Source of the DNA: Mycolicibacterium bacteremicum
GTDB taxonomy: Bacteria; Actinomycetota; Actinomycetes; Mycobacteriales; Mycobacteriaceae
Reading direction: 5' to 3'
Length of the DNA stretch: 64,000 nucleotides
NCBI RefSeq assembly: GCF_002086115.1
Contig: NZ_MVHJ01000017.1
Span: forward strand, 32,189 to 96,188
Shown: positions 25,381-34,386 of the stretch, one piece after another
Layout of the letters: each line of letters starts with the position of its first letter
Numbering within the stretch: the stretch's first letter is position 1
Made by a program: the position numbers and the translations under genes
Notes under the pieces: generated by a model
What the model was told of the DNA's origin: nothing
The model's database searches: none
What the model saw: only the letters and a program-made list of their open reading frames with translations

Positions 25381-26951
25381 ACGGGATCGGCTGGCTGACC
25401 GCGCTGTGGGCGGTGCCGATGGTGGGCGCGGCGATCGTGATCCTGCTGCCGTCCAAGCTGTTTGCCCGGTGGGCCGCGCTCGCGGTGTCGTTGGCGGTGC
25501 TGGCGATCGCGGTGCTGCTGGCCGTCCGCTTCGACCCGGCCGGGGCGCAGTTCCAGTTCGTCGAGGATTACCCGTGGATCCCCAGCTTCGGCACCGGGTA
25601 CATCCTCGGGCTGGACGGTATCGCGCTGGCGCTGGTGGTGCTGACCGCGGTGCTGGTGCCGTTGCTGATCGTGGCGGGCTGGAACGACGCCCGGGACGAC
25701 AGCCGGGCGCGGTCCAGTCAGACCTATCTGGCGCTGACGCTCGCCGTCGAGGGCATGGTGCTGATCTCGCTGATGGCACTCGACGTGCTGCTGTTCTACG
25801 TGTTCTTCGAAGCGATGCTCATTCCGATGTACTTCCTCATCGGCGGCTTCGGTGGCGCCAACCGGTCCGGATCGGATGTCGCCGCCGGGGCGGCTCCGAA
25901 AGCGGCAGTGAAGTTCCTGCTGTACAACCTGTTCGGCGGGCTGATCATGTTGGCCGCGGTGATCGGGCTCTACGTCGTCACCCTCGACGAACTCGGCGGC
26001 ACCTTCGACTTCCGGGCGATCGTGGCCGCGGTGCAGAGCGGGCAGCTCGCCGTCGACCCGGCGCTGCTCAACGCGCTGTTTTTGGGCTTCATGTTCGCCT
26101 TCGCCGTCAAGGCGCCGCTGTGGCCGTTGCACCGCTGGTTGCCCGACGCGGCGGTGGAATCCACCCCGGCCACCGCGGTTCTGATGATGGCCGTGGTCGA
26201 CAAGGTCGGCACCTTCGGCATGCTGCGGTACTGCCTGCAACTGTTTCCCGACGCCACCAAGACCTTCCAACCGGTGATCATCACGCTGGCCGTCATCGGG
26301 ATAATCTACGGCGCCATTGTCGCGATCGGTCAGACCGATGTGATGCGGTTGATCGCCTACACGTCCATATCGCATTTCGGTTTCATCATCCTGGGCATCT
26401 TCGTGCTGACCAGCCAGGGCCAGTCCGGGTCCACGCTGTACATGGTCAATCACGGCATCTCCACCGCGGCCCTGTTCCTGATCGCGGGATTCCTGGTGTC
26501 GCGCAGAGGAACCCGGGTCATCGCCGACTACGGCGGCGTGCAGAAGGTGGCTCCGGTACTGGCCGGCACCTTCCTGGTGGCGGGGCTGGCGACCCTGTCA
26601 CTACCCGGTCTGGCGCCCTTCATCAGCGAATTCCTGGTGCTGATCGGCACATTCGGCCGCTTCCCGGCGCTGGCGGTGATTGCCGCGCTGGCGTTGGTGT
26701 TGTCCGCGATCTACATCCTGTGGGCCTACCAGCGGATGATGACCGGCCCCGTCACCCGCGACAACGAGGGCCTGCGTGACCTGATCCCCCGCGAACTCGT
26801 GGTGGTCGCGCCGTTGATCGTGCTGCTGCTGGTTCTCGGCATCTACCCCAAACCGGCGCTCGACGTCATCAACCCCGCGGTCACCCACACGCTGACCACA
26901 CTGGATGTCGACGATCCCGTCCCGGCGACCGCGGAAGGGGGCGGCCGATGA
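25377..26951 (+). CDS. nuoM: NADH-quinone oxidoreductase subunit M
   Basis: The 524-residue antiporter-like subunit has about 14 helices. FYVFFEAMLIPMYFLIG holds the pump glutamate, and KAPLWPLHRWLPDAAVESTPATAVLM holds the broken helix. It forms a proton channel between NuoL and NuoN. The GTG start is in a 4-bp overlap with nuoL, and its stop overlaps the nuoN ATG. Confidence 0.97.
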   Translation: MNGIGWLTALWAVPMVGAAIVILLPSKLFARWAALAVSLAVLAIAVLLAVRFDPAGAQFQFVEDYPWIPSFGTGYILGLDGIALALVVLTAVLVPLLIVAGWNDARDDSRARSSQTYLALTLAVEGMVLISLMALDVLLFYVFFEAMLIPMYFLIGGFGGANRSGSDVAAGAAPKAAVKFLLYNLFGGLIMLAAVIGLYVVTLDELGGTFDFRAIVAAVQSGQLAVDPALLNALFLGFMFAFAVKAPLWPLHRWLPDAAVESTPATAVLMMAVVDKVGTFGMLRYCLQLFPDATKTFQPVIITLAVIGIIYGAIVAIGQTDVMRLIAYTSISHFGFIILGIFVLTSQGQSGSTLYMVNHGISTAALFLIAGFLVSRRGTRVIADYGGVQKVAPVLAGTFLVAGLATLSLPGLAPFISEFLVLIGTFGRFPALAVIAALALVLSAIYILWAYQRMMTGPVTRDNEGLRDLIPRELVVVAPLIVLLLVLGIYPKPALDVINPAVTHTLTTLDVDDPVPATAEGGGR

Positions 26952-28510
26952 ACGTCGAGGCACCGCACATCGAATACGGGCAGCTGTCACCGCTCCTGAT
27001 CGTCTTGGGCGTGGCGGTGACCGGCATCCTGGTCGAGGCGTTCGTCCCGCGCCGCCACCGGTACGGCACCCAGCTGGTGCTCGCGCTGGGCGGTCAGGCC
27101 GCCGCGCTGGCCGCGGTGGTGTCGGTGTCCGCCGGCCTCGGGCCCTCGCCGGGTAACAGCGCGGCCGTCGGCTCACTCGCGGTGGACCGTCCGGCGCTGT
27201 TCCTGCAGGGCCTGCTGCTGGTCATCGGCATCCTCGGTGTGCTGCTGGCTGCCGAGCGGCGCATCCCCGCCTCGTCCGGTGGCGGTCTCGACGGGTTCAC
27301 CCCGCAGGCCGCCGCGGTGCCGGGCAGTCTGGCCGAGAAGGTCGCCGCGAAAGCCGTTGTGGCGCAGACCGAGATCTTCCCGCTGATGATGCTGGCCCTG
27401 GGCGGCATGATGATCTTCGGCGCCGCCGACGATCTGCTGACCATGTTCGTCGCCCTGGAGGTGCTGTCGCTGCCGCTGTACCTGATGTGTGGGCTGGCGC
27501 GGCGGCGACGGCTGGTGTCGCAGGAGGCGGCGCTGAAATACTTCCTGCTCGGGGCCTTCGCGTCAGCGTTCTTCCTGTACGGCATCGCGCTGCTGTACGG
27601 CTACGCCGGCGGTTTCCGGCTCGACGATATCGCCACCGCGATCGAGCGCGGCGACGGCGGCACGGCGCTGGCGTTGGCCGGGGTCGGCCTGGTGGCGGTG
27701 GGCATTCTGTTCAAAGTCGGTGCCGTGCCGTTTCATTCGTGGATTCCCGATGTGTATCAGGGTGCCCCGACGCCGGTGACGGCGTTCATGGCCGCGGCCA
27801 CCAAGATCGCGGCGTTCGGCGCGATGCTGCGCATCTTCCATGTCGCCCTGCCCGGCCTGGCGGGCGACTGGCGGCCGATGATGTGGATCATCGCCATCGT
27901 CACCATGGTGGTCGGCACGCTCACGGCCGTCACACAGAGCGACGTCAAGCGGATGCTGGCCTACTCCGCGGTGGCCCACACCGGTTTCATCCTCACCGGC
28001 GTGATCGCCCTCAACGATGCCGGGGTGTCGGCGACGCTGTTCTATCTGTTCGCCTACGGTTTCAGCACGCTGGGGGCGTTCGCGCTGGCCGGCCTGGTCC
28101 GCCGCGCCGACGGCGAGGAGGAGACCACGCTGGCGAACTGGGCCGGGCTCGGTCGTCGTCATCCCGTGGTGGGCGTGGTGTTCTCACTGTTCCTGCTGGC
28201 CTTCGCCGGTATCCCGCTGACCAGTGGGTTCGTCAGCAAGTTCGCGGTGTTCAAGGCGGCCGCCCAGGGTGGGGCCGGCGCGCTGGTGGTGATCGGCGTC
28301 ATCGCCAGTGCGGTGGCGGCGTACTTCTATGTGCGGGTGATCGTGCTGATGTTCTTCACCGATCCGCCCGCGGACGCGCCCGAGGTGGTGACGCCGAGCG
28401 CGCTGACCATGGGCGCGGTGACGCTGACCGCGGCCGTCACCTTCGCCCTCGGCGCGCTGCCGCAACCGCTGCTGGACCTCGTCAACGACGCGCAACAGTT
28501 CGTGCGTTAG
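26948..28510 (+). CDS. nuoN: NADH-quinone oxidoreductase subunit N
   Basis: The 520-residue antiporter-like subunit completes complex I. It contains MFVALEVLSLPLYLMCGLARR and the broken-helix segment FKVGAVPFHSWIPDVYQGAPTPVTAFMAAATK, with the pump Lys and Pro. The TAG stop shares the four bases TTAG with the TAA of the convergent esterase gene, so the operon ends without any spacer. Confidence 0.97.
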   Translation: MNVEAPHIEYGQLSPLLIVLGVAVTGILVEAFVPRRHRYGTQLVLALGGQAAALAAVVSVSAGLGPSPGNSAAVGSLAVDRPALFLQGLLLVIGILGVLLAAERRIPASSGGGLDGFTPQAAAVPGSLAEKVAAKAVVAQTEIFPLMMLALGGMMIFGAADDLLTMFVALEVLSLPLYLMCGLARRRRLVSQEAALKYFLLGAFASAFFLYGIALLYGYAGGFRLDDIATAIERGDGGTALALAGVGLVAVGILFKVGAVPFHSWIPDVYQGAPTPVTAFMAAATKIAAFGAMLRIFHVALPGLAGDWRPMMWIIAIVTMVVGTLTAVTQSDVKRMLAYSAVAHTGFILTGVIALNDAGVSATLFYLFAYGFSTLGAFALAGLVRRADGEEETTLANWAGLGRRHPVVGVVFSLFLLAFAGIPLTSGFVSKFAVFKAAAQGGAGALVVIGVIASAVAAYFYVRVIVLMFFTDPPADAPEVVTPSALTMGAVTLTAAVTFALGALPQPLLDLVNDAQQFVR

Positions 28511-29403
28511 GCCACCGCGTCGCGTACCCGGCCGGCGATCAGTTCGTACATCCCGCGGGTCACCTCGGTGGCGTCGCTCATGATGTTGTAGCCGTGATCG
28601 ACATCGGGGACCTCGACGTAGTCGACGAGGGCGCCGACGGTGTCCAGGCTCTTGGCGTACGCCGCCGCCTCGTCGCGCAACCGGTCGTACTCGCAGGCGA
28701 TGATCAGGCCGGGTGCGATACCGGCGATGTCGTCGGCGTTGTCGCCCCAGGCCGGGGAGGCCAGCGGATCGCGGCGGCGTTGCCGATCGGGGATATAGGC
28801 GGTGTCGAAGACCTCGCCCATCCAGGGTTTCATGATGGCCTGCGCACCCCGCGGTGACCGCTTCTGCCCGGTGGCGGTGACCAGGTCCAGCGGCGCATAG
28901 TGCAGCACCTGCAAGGCGATCGGCGGGCCGCCGCGGGTCAGGCTCAGCCGCGACACCGCCGCGGACAGGTTGCCGCCGGCACTCTGGCCGCCCACGCACA
29001 GCCGGGCGCCGGGCCAGTCCCGCTCGGCGGACCCGGCCCAGGCGACGACGTCGTAGAGCTGCTCGACGGCGGTCGGGAACCGGTGCTCGGGGGCCAGCAG
29101 ATAGTCGGCGTTGACCACCACGACGTTGGCGCGGGCGGCCAGGAACCGGCACCACGGATCGTCCTGCTCGCGGTGCCCGACCACGAATCCGCCGCCGTGG
29201 ATGTTGACGTACACCCCGTCCGGGACACCGTCGGGACGGTAGACCGTGGCGGCGGTGTCGCCGTGCCGGGTCGGGATGCGCACCTGCGTGGTGTCGGCGG
29301 TGATATCGGCGAACCGCACCCCCGGTTTCGGGGCGGGGTTGACGAACCGGGAGAACAACCGGGCCAAGGTGTCGGCGATGACGGGAGTCGACAACAAGGA
29401 CAC
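28507..29403 (-). CDS. Alpha/beta hydrolase fold-3 (HSL-type) esterase
   Basis: The 298-residue protein belongs to the hormone-sensitive-lipase group. It has the oxyanion motif HGGGF, the nucleophile elbow GQSAGG, an acidic EYDRLRDE loop and the terminal histidine in DVDHGYN. Such cytoplasmic enzymes cut short-chain esters or lipids. The GTG start at 29403 has GGAGG ten bases ahead. It runs against nuoN and shares stop bases with it, so antisense read-through between the two is likely. Confidence 0.9.
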   Translation of the reverse strand: MSLLSTPVIADTLARLFSRFVNPAPKPGVRFADITADTTQVRIPTRHGDTAATVYRPDGVPDGVYVNIHGGGFVVGHREQDDPWCRFLAARANVVVVNADYLLAPEHRFPTAVEQLYDVVAWAGSAERDWPGARLCVGGQSAGGNLSAAVSRLSLTRGGPPIALQVLHYAPLDLVTATGQKRSPRGAQAIMKPWMGEVFDTAYIPDRQRRRDPLASPAWGDNADDIAGIAPGLIIACEYDRLRDEAAAYAKSLDTVGALVDYVEVPDVDHGYNIMSDATEVTRGMYELIAGRVRDAVA

Positions 29404-29471
29404 GACGGGGCAACCTCCGAAAATGAGGGAAATCGGGTGTACCCCTCGACCATACGCATAGGTTCGAGCGC

Positions 29472-30239
29472 ATGAGCCTGTTGCTGATCTCCGACCACGG
29501 CGCGGTGCGGCTGCTGACGCTGAACCGGCCGCAGGCCCGAAATGCGCTCAGCCGCGACTTGATCCGGGAGTTCCATGACGCGCTGAAGTCGGCCGATGCC
29601 GACGACTCGGTGCGCGCGGTAGTGATCACCGGCACCGATCCGGCGTTCTGCGCCGGGGTGGATCTCAAGGAGGCCGCGCGCGACGGGCTGAGCTATTTCG
29701 AGGAGTTCCGCTCGCACAGTTGTATCACCGCGGTCCGGGAGATGCGCACGCCGATCATCGGCGCGGTGAACGGGCCGGCGTTCACCGGCGGGCTGGAGAT
29801 CGCCCTCGGGTGCGATTTCCTGGTGGCTTCCGACCGCGCGGTGTTCGCCGATACGCATGCGCGCGTGGGTATCCTGCCCGGCGGCGGGATGACTGCGCGG
29901 CTGCCGCAGGTGGTGGGGTTGGCGATGGCCCGCCGGATGTCGATGACTGGTGAGGTCGTCACCGCCGAGCGGGCCGAGCGGATCGGCCTGGTGACCGAGG
30001 TCGTCGCCCACGACCGGCTACTGCCGCGGGCACTGGACCTGGCCGGGCAGATCGCCGAGGTGCCGGGCCCGACGATGCTCGCACTCAAACAGATCTACAC
30101 CGAGGGTGCCGCGGCGGTGATCGACCCGGCGCTGGACGCCGAGGCCCGTATCGCCTTTGCCCAGGATCGAGATTTCGACGGGCTCGGCGAGCAGTTCCGC
30201 GCGGTGAGCGCGCGCAACAAGAGCCAGATGCCGCGTTAG
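29472..30239 (+). CDS. Crotonase (enoyl-CoA hydratase/isomerase) family protein
   Basis: The 255-residue protein has the crotonase core: a CoA-binding FCAGVDLKEA oxyanion strand and NGPAFTGGLEIALGCDFLVASD. The two glutamates that activate water in enoyl-CoA hydratases are not conserved: the usual PE before LGxxPG is TH (FADTHARVGILPGGG), and the second Glu position reads Arg (AERAERIGLV). It is therefore doubtful as a hydratase and may catalyse another acyl-CoA reaction. Its stop shares TTAG with the convergent tetR gene. Confidence 0.85.
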   Translation: MSLLLISDHGAVRLLTLNRPQARNALSRDLIREFHDALKSADADDSVRAVVITGTDPAFCAGVDLKEAARDGLSYFEEFRSHSCITAVREMRTPIIGAVNGPAFTGGLEIALGCDFLVASDRAVFADTHARVGILPGGGMTARLPQVVGLAMARRMSMTGEVVTAERAERIGLVTEVVAHDRLLPRALDLAGQIAEVPGPTMLALKQIYTEGAAAVIDPALDAEARIAFAQDRDFDGLGEQFRAVSARNKSQMPR

Positions 30240-30832
30240 CGCATGACGCCGTGCACGACGATGGCCGTCGTCTGCTCCACCCACTCGTCGTCGAGCTCTT
30301 GACCCGGGGTGAGCAGCATCCGCAGCAGCGTCGCCCCGCCGATCAGCTCGATGAGCCGTTGCGGGTCGACGCCGGTGTGCACCTCGCCGCGCTCGATCGC
30401 GTGCTCCAGCCGCAGCCGGACCACCTCGAACAGGCCGGTGAACCGGTTCAGCACCCGGTCGTTGAGGTCGGGGTCGGCGGCCATGTCGGCGATCAGCCCG
30501 GGCAGCGCGGCCCGCACCACCGGACTGGTGAACACGGCACCGGCGGCGGCGATCATGGCGCGCACATCGGAGGCGATATCCCCCTCGGGCATGCTCAGCG
30601 CGGTCGGCGCGGTGGGGAACGCCGCCTCGTGTACCAGTTCGGCCTTGCTCGACCAGCGCCGGTACAACGCGGTCTTGGTGGTGCCTGCGCGTTCGGCGAC
30701 GGCGGCCATGGTGAGATTCGAATAGCCGATCTGGACAAGGAGTTCCACGGTCGCGGCCAGAATGGCCGCGTCGATGCGGGGATCGCGCGGCCGGCCGGCG
30801 CCCTTGTCAACCGGGGGCAAGTCTGCTTTCAT
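30236..30832 (-). CDS. TetR-family transcriptional regulator
   Basis: The 198-residue protein has a TetR DNA-binding domain at about residues 15-65 (IDAAILAATVELLVQIGYSNLTMAAVAERAGTTKTALYRRWSSKAEL) and a TetR C-terminal ligand domain. The ATG at 30832 lies inside an inverted repeat (30831-30855) placed between it and the divergent kinase gene, so it probably represses both itself and the kinase/lipocalin-like operon. The upstream open frame to 31060 has no protein-like sequence and was not used. Confidence 0.88.
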   Translation of the reverse strand: MKADLPPVDKGAGRPRDPRIDAAILAATVELLVQIGYSNLTMAAVAERAGTTKTALYRRWSSKAELVHEAAFPTAPTALSMPEGDIASDVRAMIAAAGAVFTSPVVRAALPGLIADMAADPDLNDRVLNRFTGLFEVVRLRLEHAIERGEVHTGVDPQRLIELIGGATLLRMLLTPGQELDDEWVEQTTAIVVHGVMR

Positions 30833-30855
30833 AACGCTACCCACCGTATCGTAAT
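30831..30855. promoter_or_regulatory. Candidate TetR operator in a divergent promoter
   Basis: Arms ATAACGCTAC (30831-30840) and GTATCGTAAT (30846-30855) match at eight of ten positions around a 5-bp centre. The palindrome overlaps the tetR start codon and lies 20 bp before the divergent kinase gene. That is the usual arrangement for an autoregulated TetR repressor. Confidence 0.6.
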
Positions 30856-30875
30856 TCGGGCCGGAAGGATGCACC

Positions 30876-32003
30876 GTGGCGAACGAACCGGCTGTCGAGG
30901 ACGTCAGCCGCCTCCAGCGCTCCAATCGGGATACCAGCACCCTGCCACAGGTGCTGTCGCAGTGGCTGGCCACCGTGCAGCCGGACCGACCGGCACCCCA
31001 GGTCACCGTCGAGAGCGGGGTGGACGCCAACGGCATGTCCTCGGAGACCATCCTGCTCACCGCCCACTGGGCCGACGGCGACGCGCAGCGCCTGGTCGCC
31101 CGCGTCGCACCGACGCAGGCCGACGTCCCGGTGTTCTCCTCCTACCGACTGGACCATCAGTTCGAGCTCATGCGACTCATCGCCGAACTGACCGACGTCC
31201 CGGTGCCGACGGTGCGCTGGATCGACACCGGCGGCGAGGTACTGGGGACGCCATTCTTCGTCATGGACCGCGTCGCGGGCGACGTGCCCCCCGATGTCAT
31301 GCCCTACACCTTCGGCGGCAATTGGTTCGCCGACGCCACCCCGGCCCAGCAGCGGCAACTGCAGGATTCCACCGTCGAGGTGCTGGCGAAGCTGCATACG
31401 ATTCCCGATGCAGCCCAACGATTCGCCTTCCTCACCGAGGCCGACCCGCCCGGTGACACCCCGCTGCGCCGCCATTTCGGGTGGCTGCGGCAATGGTATG
31501 AGTTCGCGGTGCCCGACATCGGCCGCTCGGCACTGGTCGACGAGGCGCTGACCTGGCTGGCGGACCACTTCCCCACCGAGGTCGCCGCCGGTACCCCGGT
31601 GCTGGTGTGGGGCGATTCCCGCATCGGCAACGTCCTCTATGACGACTTCCGGCCCGCCGCGGTGCTCGACTGGGAGATGGCCACCGTCGGACCACGCGAG
31701 CTCGACGTGGCGTGGATCATCTTCGCGCACATGGTGTTCCAGGAACTCGCCGGCCTGGCCGGCCTGCCCGGGCTGCCCGGGGTGTTGCGCGAGGATGATG
31801 TCCGCGCCAGCTACGAGCGACTCACCGGCGTCACCCTCGGCGAACTGCGCTGGTTCTACATCTACTCCGGGGTGATCTGGTGCTGCGTGTTCATGCGCAC
31901 CTCCGCCCGCCGGGTGCACTTCGGCGAGATGGACCAACCAGAGGATGTGGAATCCACGTTCTACCACGCATCCCTGCTACGACGACTGCTGGAGGAGCGC
32001 TGA
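30876..32003 (+). CDS. APH-family phosphotransferase with altered catalytic loop
   Basis: The 375-residue protein is an APH-fold kinase-like protein. The catalytic loop reads WGDSRIGNVLYDD, so the usual His of HGD is Trp while the Asp and Asn remain, and DWEMATVGPRELD holds the metal-binding acid. Activity is possible because the catalytic Asp is kept. The substrate is unknown. It is divergent from the TetR gene and overlaps the next gene by one base (TGATG), forming a two-gene operon. Confidence 0.85.
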   Translation: MANEPAVEDVSRLQRSNRDTSTLPQVLSQWLATVQPDRPAPQVTVESGVDANGMSSETILLTAHWADGDAQRLVARVAPTQADVPVFSSYRLDHQFELMRLIAELTDVPVPTVRWIDTGGEVLGTPFFVMDRVAGDVPPDVMPYTFGGNWFADATPAQQRQLQDSTVEVLAKLHTIPDAAQRFAFLTEADPPGDTPLRRHFGWLRQWYEFAVPDIGRSALVDEALTWLADHFPTEVAAGTPVLVWGDSRIGNVLYDDFRPAAVLDWEMATVGPRELDVAWIIFAHMVFQELAGLAGLPGLPGVLREDDVRASYERLTGVTLGELRWFYIYSGVIWCCVFMRTSARRVHFGEMDQPEDVESTFYHASLLRRLLEER

Positions 32004-33142
32004 TGCTCGGTCCGATGGACGAATACCCGATCCACCAGGTCCCGCAACCGATCGCCTGGCCGGGATCCTCGGACCGCAACTTCTATGACCGGTCCTACTT
32101 CAACGCCCACGACCGGACCGGCGACATCTTCATCATCAGCGGTATCGGCTACTACCCCAACCTCGGGGTCAAGGACGCCTTCCTGCTGGTGTCCCGGCGC
32201 GGAGGCGGCAGATTCGGCAGCGGCGGCGACACCCAGACCGCGGTGCACCTGTCCGACGCCATCGACCAGGATCGGCTCAACCAGCACGTGCTCGGCTATC
32301 GCGTCGACGTCCAGGACCCCCTGCACCGGTTGCGCATCACCCTCGATGAGACCGAGGGTATCGCCGCCGACCTGACCTGGAACGGACTCTGCGATGTCGT
32401 ACAGGAGCAACCGCACCTGATGCGCCAGGGCAACCGGGTGACCCTGGACGCGCAACGCTTCGCCCAGTTGGGTTTTTGGAGCGGATATCTGGAGATCGAC
32501 GGCGAGCGCATCCCGGTCGATCCGGACACCTGGATCGGGTCGCGGGACCGGTCCTGGGGCATCCGGCCGGTCGGCGAGGCCGAGCCCGCGGGCCGGCCGG
32601 CGGACCCGCCGTTCGAAGGCATGTGGTGGCTGTATGTGCCGATCGCCTTCGACGATTTCTCGATCGTCATCATCATCCAGGAGGCGCCCGACGGGTTCCG
32701 CTCGCTCAACGACTGCACCCGTATCTGGAAGGACGGCCGGGTCGAGCAACTCGGCTGGCCGCGGGTCAAGATCCACTACCGGTCGGGCACCCGCATCCCC
32801 ACCGGCGCCACCATCGAGGCGACCGCTCTGGACGGCTCGCCGGTGCACTTCGAGGTGGAATCCAAACTCCCCGTTCCCATTCACGTCGGCGGCGGGTACG
32901 GCGGCGACTCCGACTGGATCCACGGCATGTGGAAGGGTGCGAAGTTCACCGAGCGACGCACCTATGACATGACCGACCCGGCGATCATCGGCCGGTCCGG
33001 GTTCGGGGTCATCGACCATGTCGGGCGCGCGGTGTGCACCGAGGGTTCGGTGACCTCGGAGGGCTGGGGGCTGTTCGAGCACGGGGCGCTGGGCCGCCAC
33101 GACCCGTCCGGGTTCGCCGACTGGCTCACCGTCGCGCCGTAG
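32003..33142 (+). CDS. Uncharacterised beta-rich protein paired with the kinase
   Basis: The 379-residue protein has no signal peptide or membrane segment. Its pattern of aromatic, glycine-rich beta strands (DRNFYDRSYFNAHD, SGYLEIDGERIPVDPDTWIGSRDRSWGIRP, EGMWWLYVPIAFDDFSIVIIIQE) resembles the paired lipocalin domains of CrtC/AttH-like or DUF7064-type proteins, which bind hydrophobic molecules. This is a judgement by eye. It is coupled to the kinase gene by TGATG and probably handles the same substrate. Confidence 0.6.
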   Translation: MLGPMDEYPIHQVPQPIAWPGSSDRNFYDRSYFNAHDRTGDIFIISGIGYYPNLGVKDAFLLVSRRGGGRFGSGGDTQTAVHLSDAIDQDRLNQHVLGYRVDVQDPLHRLRITLDETEGIAADLTWNGLCDVVQEQPHLMRQGNRVTLDAQRFAQLGFWSGYLEIDGERIPVDPDTWIGSRDRSWGIRPVGEAEPAGRPADPPFEGMWWLYVPIAFDDFSIVIIIQEAPDGFRSLNDCTRIWKDGRVEQLGWPRVKIHYRSGTRIPTGATIEATALDGSPVHFEVESKLPVPIHVGGGYGGDSDWIHGMWKGAKFTERRTYDMTDPAIIGRSGFGVIDHVGRAVCTEGSVTSEGWGLFEHGALGRHDPSGFADWLTVAP

Positions 33143-33149
33143 CCACGCC

Positions 33150-33518
33150 TCAGAACGCCGCCCAGCACAGTGCGGCGGCGGCCACCGCCTCGACCAGGCA
33201 GTAGAACCAGTTGGGGTAGAACGACGTCCGGTCCCCCAATACCCCGGAGATGGCGCGGCCCAACGCCATCCCGGCCAGCGCCACCCCGACCGTCAGCACG
33301 ATGCCGGTGCCGATGCCGGCCGGCGCCGCCAGTGCGTAGCCCAGCACCCCGGCCATCGCGATACCAAAACCGCCGTAGACGGCCCGCACCTCGGCGCGTT
33401 CGGTGTCCGATGCCACCGCGAAACCGAAGGGGCGCAACATCGCCGCGGGCGCGGCCAGGGCGTAGAGCCCCATGCCGGCGAAGAACACGGCGACCATCAC
33501 GATGATTGCGCCTGCCAC
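33150..33518 (-). CDS. DUF4345-like small membrane protein
   Basis: The 122-residue protein has four predicted membrane helices. A conserved-looking RAEVRAVYGGFGIAMAG loop follows the first helix, and SFYPNWFYCLVE lies before the last. This matches DUF4345-type integral membrane proteins of unknown function. The GTG at 33518 was chosen because a perfect AAGGAGG stands five bases ahead of it; a longer frame to 33557 overlaps that signal. It is divergent from an AraC-type gene 37 bp away. Confidence 0.75.
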   Translation of the reverse strand: MAGAIIVMVAVFFAGMGLYALAAPAAMLRPFGFAVASDTERAEVRAVYGGFGIAMAGVLGYALAAPAGIGTGIVLTVGVALAGMALGRAISGVLGDRTSFYPNWFYCLVEAVAAAALCWAAF

Positions 33519-33555
33519 GGTAACCTCCTTGTCAACGGTGTTCGAGGAGTCCAGC

Positions 33556-34311
33556 ATGTCAGCGCCCGAGGTGACCGCGCTTCCACAAACCTGCTATCCG
33601 GCGGTGTGGATCTGGCCGGGCCAGGCCCTGTACTCCGGCCCCGCACTGGGCCTGGAGCCGCACTCCGGGTCGGCGTGGTGTCTGGCGGTCGGGGTCGACG
33701 CTCCGCTGACCGTCGACGTCGAGGGTGAGCGCATCACCGCCCGCACCGCCCTGATCCCGCCGCGGCTGACCCATCACCTCGTCATGCCCGGACCGCTGGT
33801 GTCCTGCTATCTGGATCCGGCGTCGCAGCGAAGCAGGGCGTGCCGCAACCAGTTCGACGATATCCGGCACGGTATCGGTGTCGGGCATGCCGCCGAGCAC
33901 CGGCTGCTCCGCCCGCCGCGTGACGATGACGATGCGCTGCGCTGGTTGGACGCCGCCGCACCGTCGGAGCTGCACCGGGCGGATCCACGGATCCAGTTGG
34001 CGGCCAAGCAGATCCGCGACGACCCGGCGGGCGCACCGTCGGCGGCCGAACTCGCCGCCGACGCCGGCCTGTCCGAATCCCGGTTCCTGCATCTGTTCAC
34101 CGCCGAAGTCGGTACCAGCCTGCGCCGCTACCGGCTGTGGTGCCGGCTGATGCGCGCCGGCGCCGAACTGGCGGCGGGCGCAAACCTCACCACCGCGGCC
34201 GCCGAGGCGGGCTTCGCCAGCCCCTCCCATCTGTCCGACCGGTTCAAGACCACGTTCGGGCTCTCGGCGACCCAGTTGCTCGCGACGGGGCTGGCCGTCC
34301 GGCTGCCGTGA
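33556..34311 (+). CDS. AraC-family transcriptional regulator
   Basis: The 251-residue protein has an N-terminal cupin-like sensing region (residues about 1-130) and a C-terminal double helix-turn-helix of the AraC/XylS type: AAELAADAGLSESRFLHLFTAEVGTSLRRYRLWCRL, then LTTAAAEAGFASPSHLSDRFKTTFGLSATQLL. The ATG at 33556 follows GAGGAG. Its likely targets are its own promoter and the divergent membrane-protein gene; the effector is unknown. Confidence 0.88.
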   Translation: MSAPEVTALPQTCYPAVWIWPGQALYSGPALGLEPHSGSAWCLAVGVDAPLTVDVEGERITARTALIPPRLTHHLVMPGPLVSCYLDPASQRSRACRNQFDDIRHGIGVGHAAEHRLLRPPRDDDDALRWLDAAAPSELHRADPRIQLAAKQIRDDPAGAPSAAELAADAGLSESRFLHLFTAEVGTSLRRYRLWCRLMRAGAELAAGANLTTAAAEAGFASPSHLSDRFKTTFGLSATQLLATGLAVRLP

Positions 34312-34366
34312 GCGTGCGCAAAGTTGTGCGCGATGTCGGCGTGTCGGGGAGCAGACACGCACGCTC
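34310..34366. terminator. Inverted repeat between convergent genes
   Basis: GAGCGTGCG (34310-34318) pairs with CGCACGCTC (34358-34366). Inside, GTGTC (34341-34345) pairs with GACAC (34354-34358). It fills the 75-bp gap between the AraC and monooxygenase genes and contains the GAGCAGAC sequence shared with the nuoF-nuoG repeat. It is probably a bidirectional terminator derived from a dispersed element. Confidence 0.5.
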
Positions 34367-34386
34367 GCCGGGAAGTGGGGGACGCG

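Noticed and set aside
29452..29474. GGTTCGA sequence resembling a tRNA T-arm.
   Set aside because: No acceptor or anticodon stems can be drawn around it; it lies in the crotonase promoter region.
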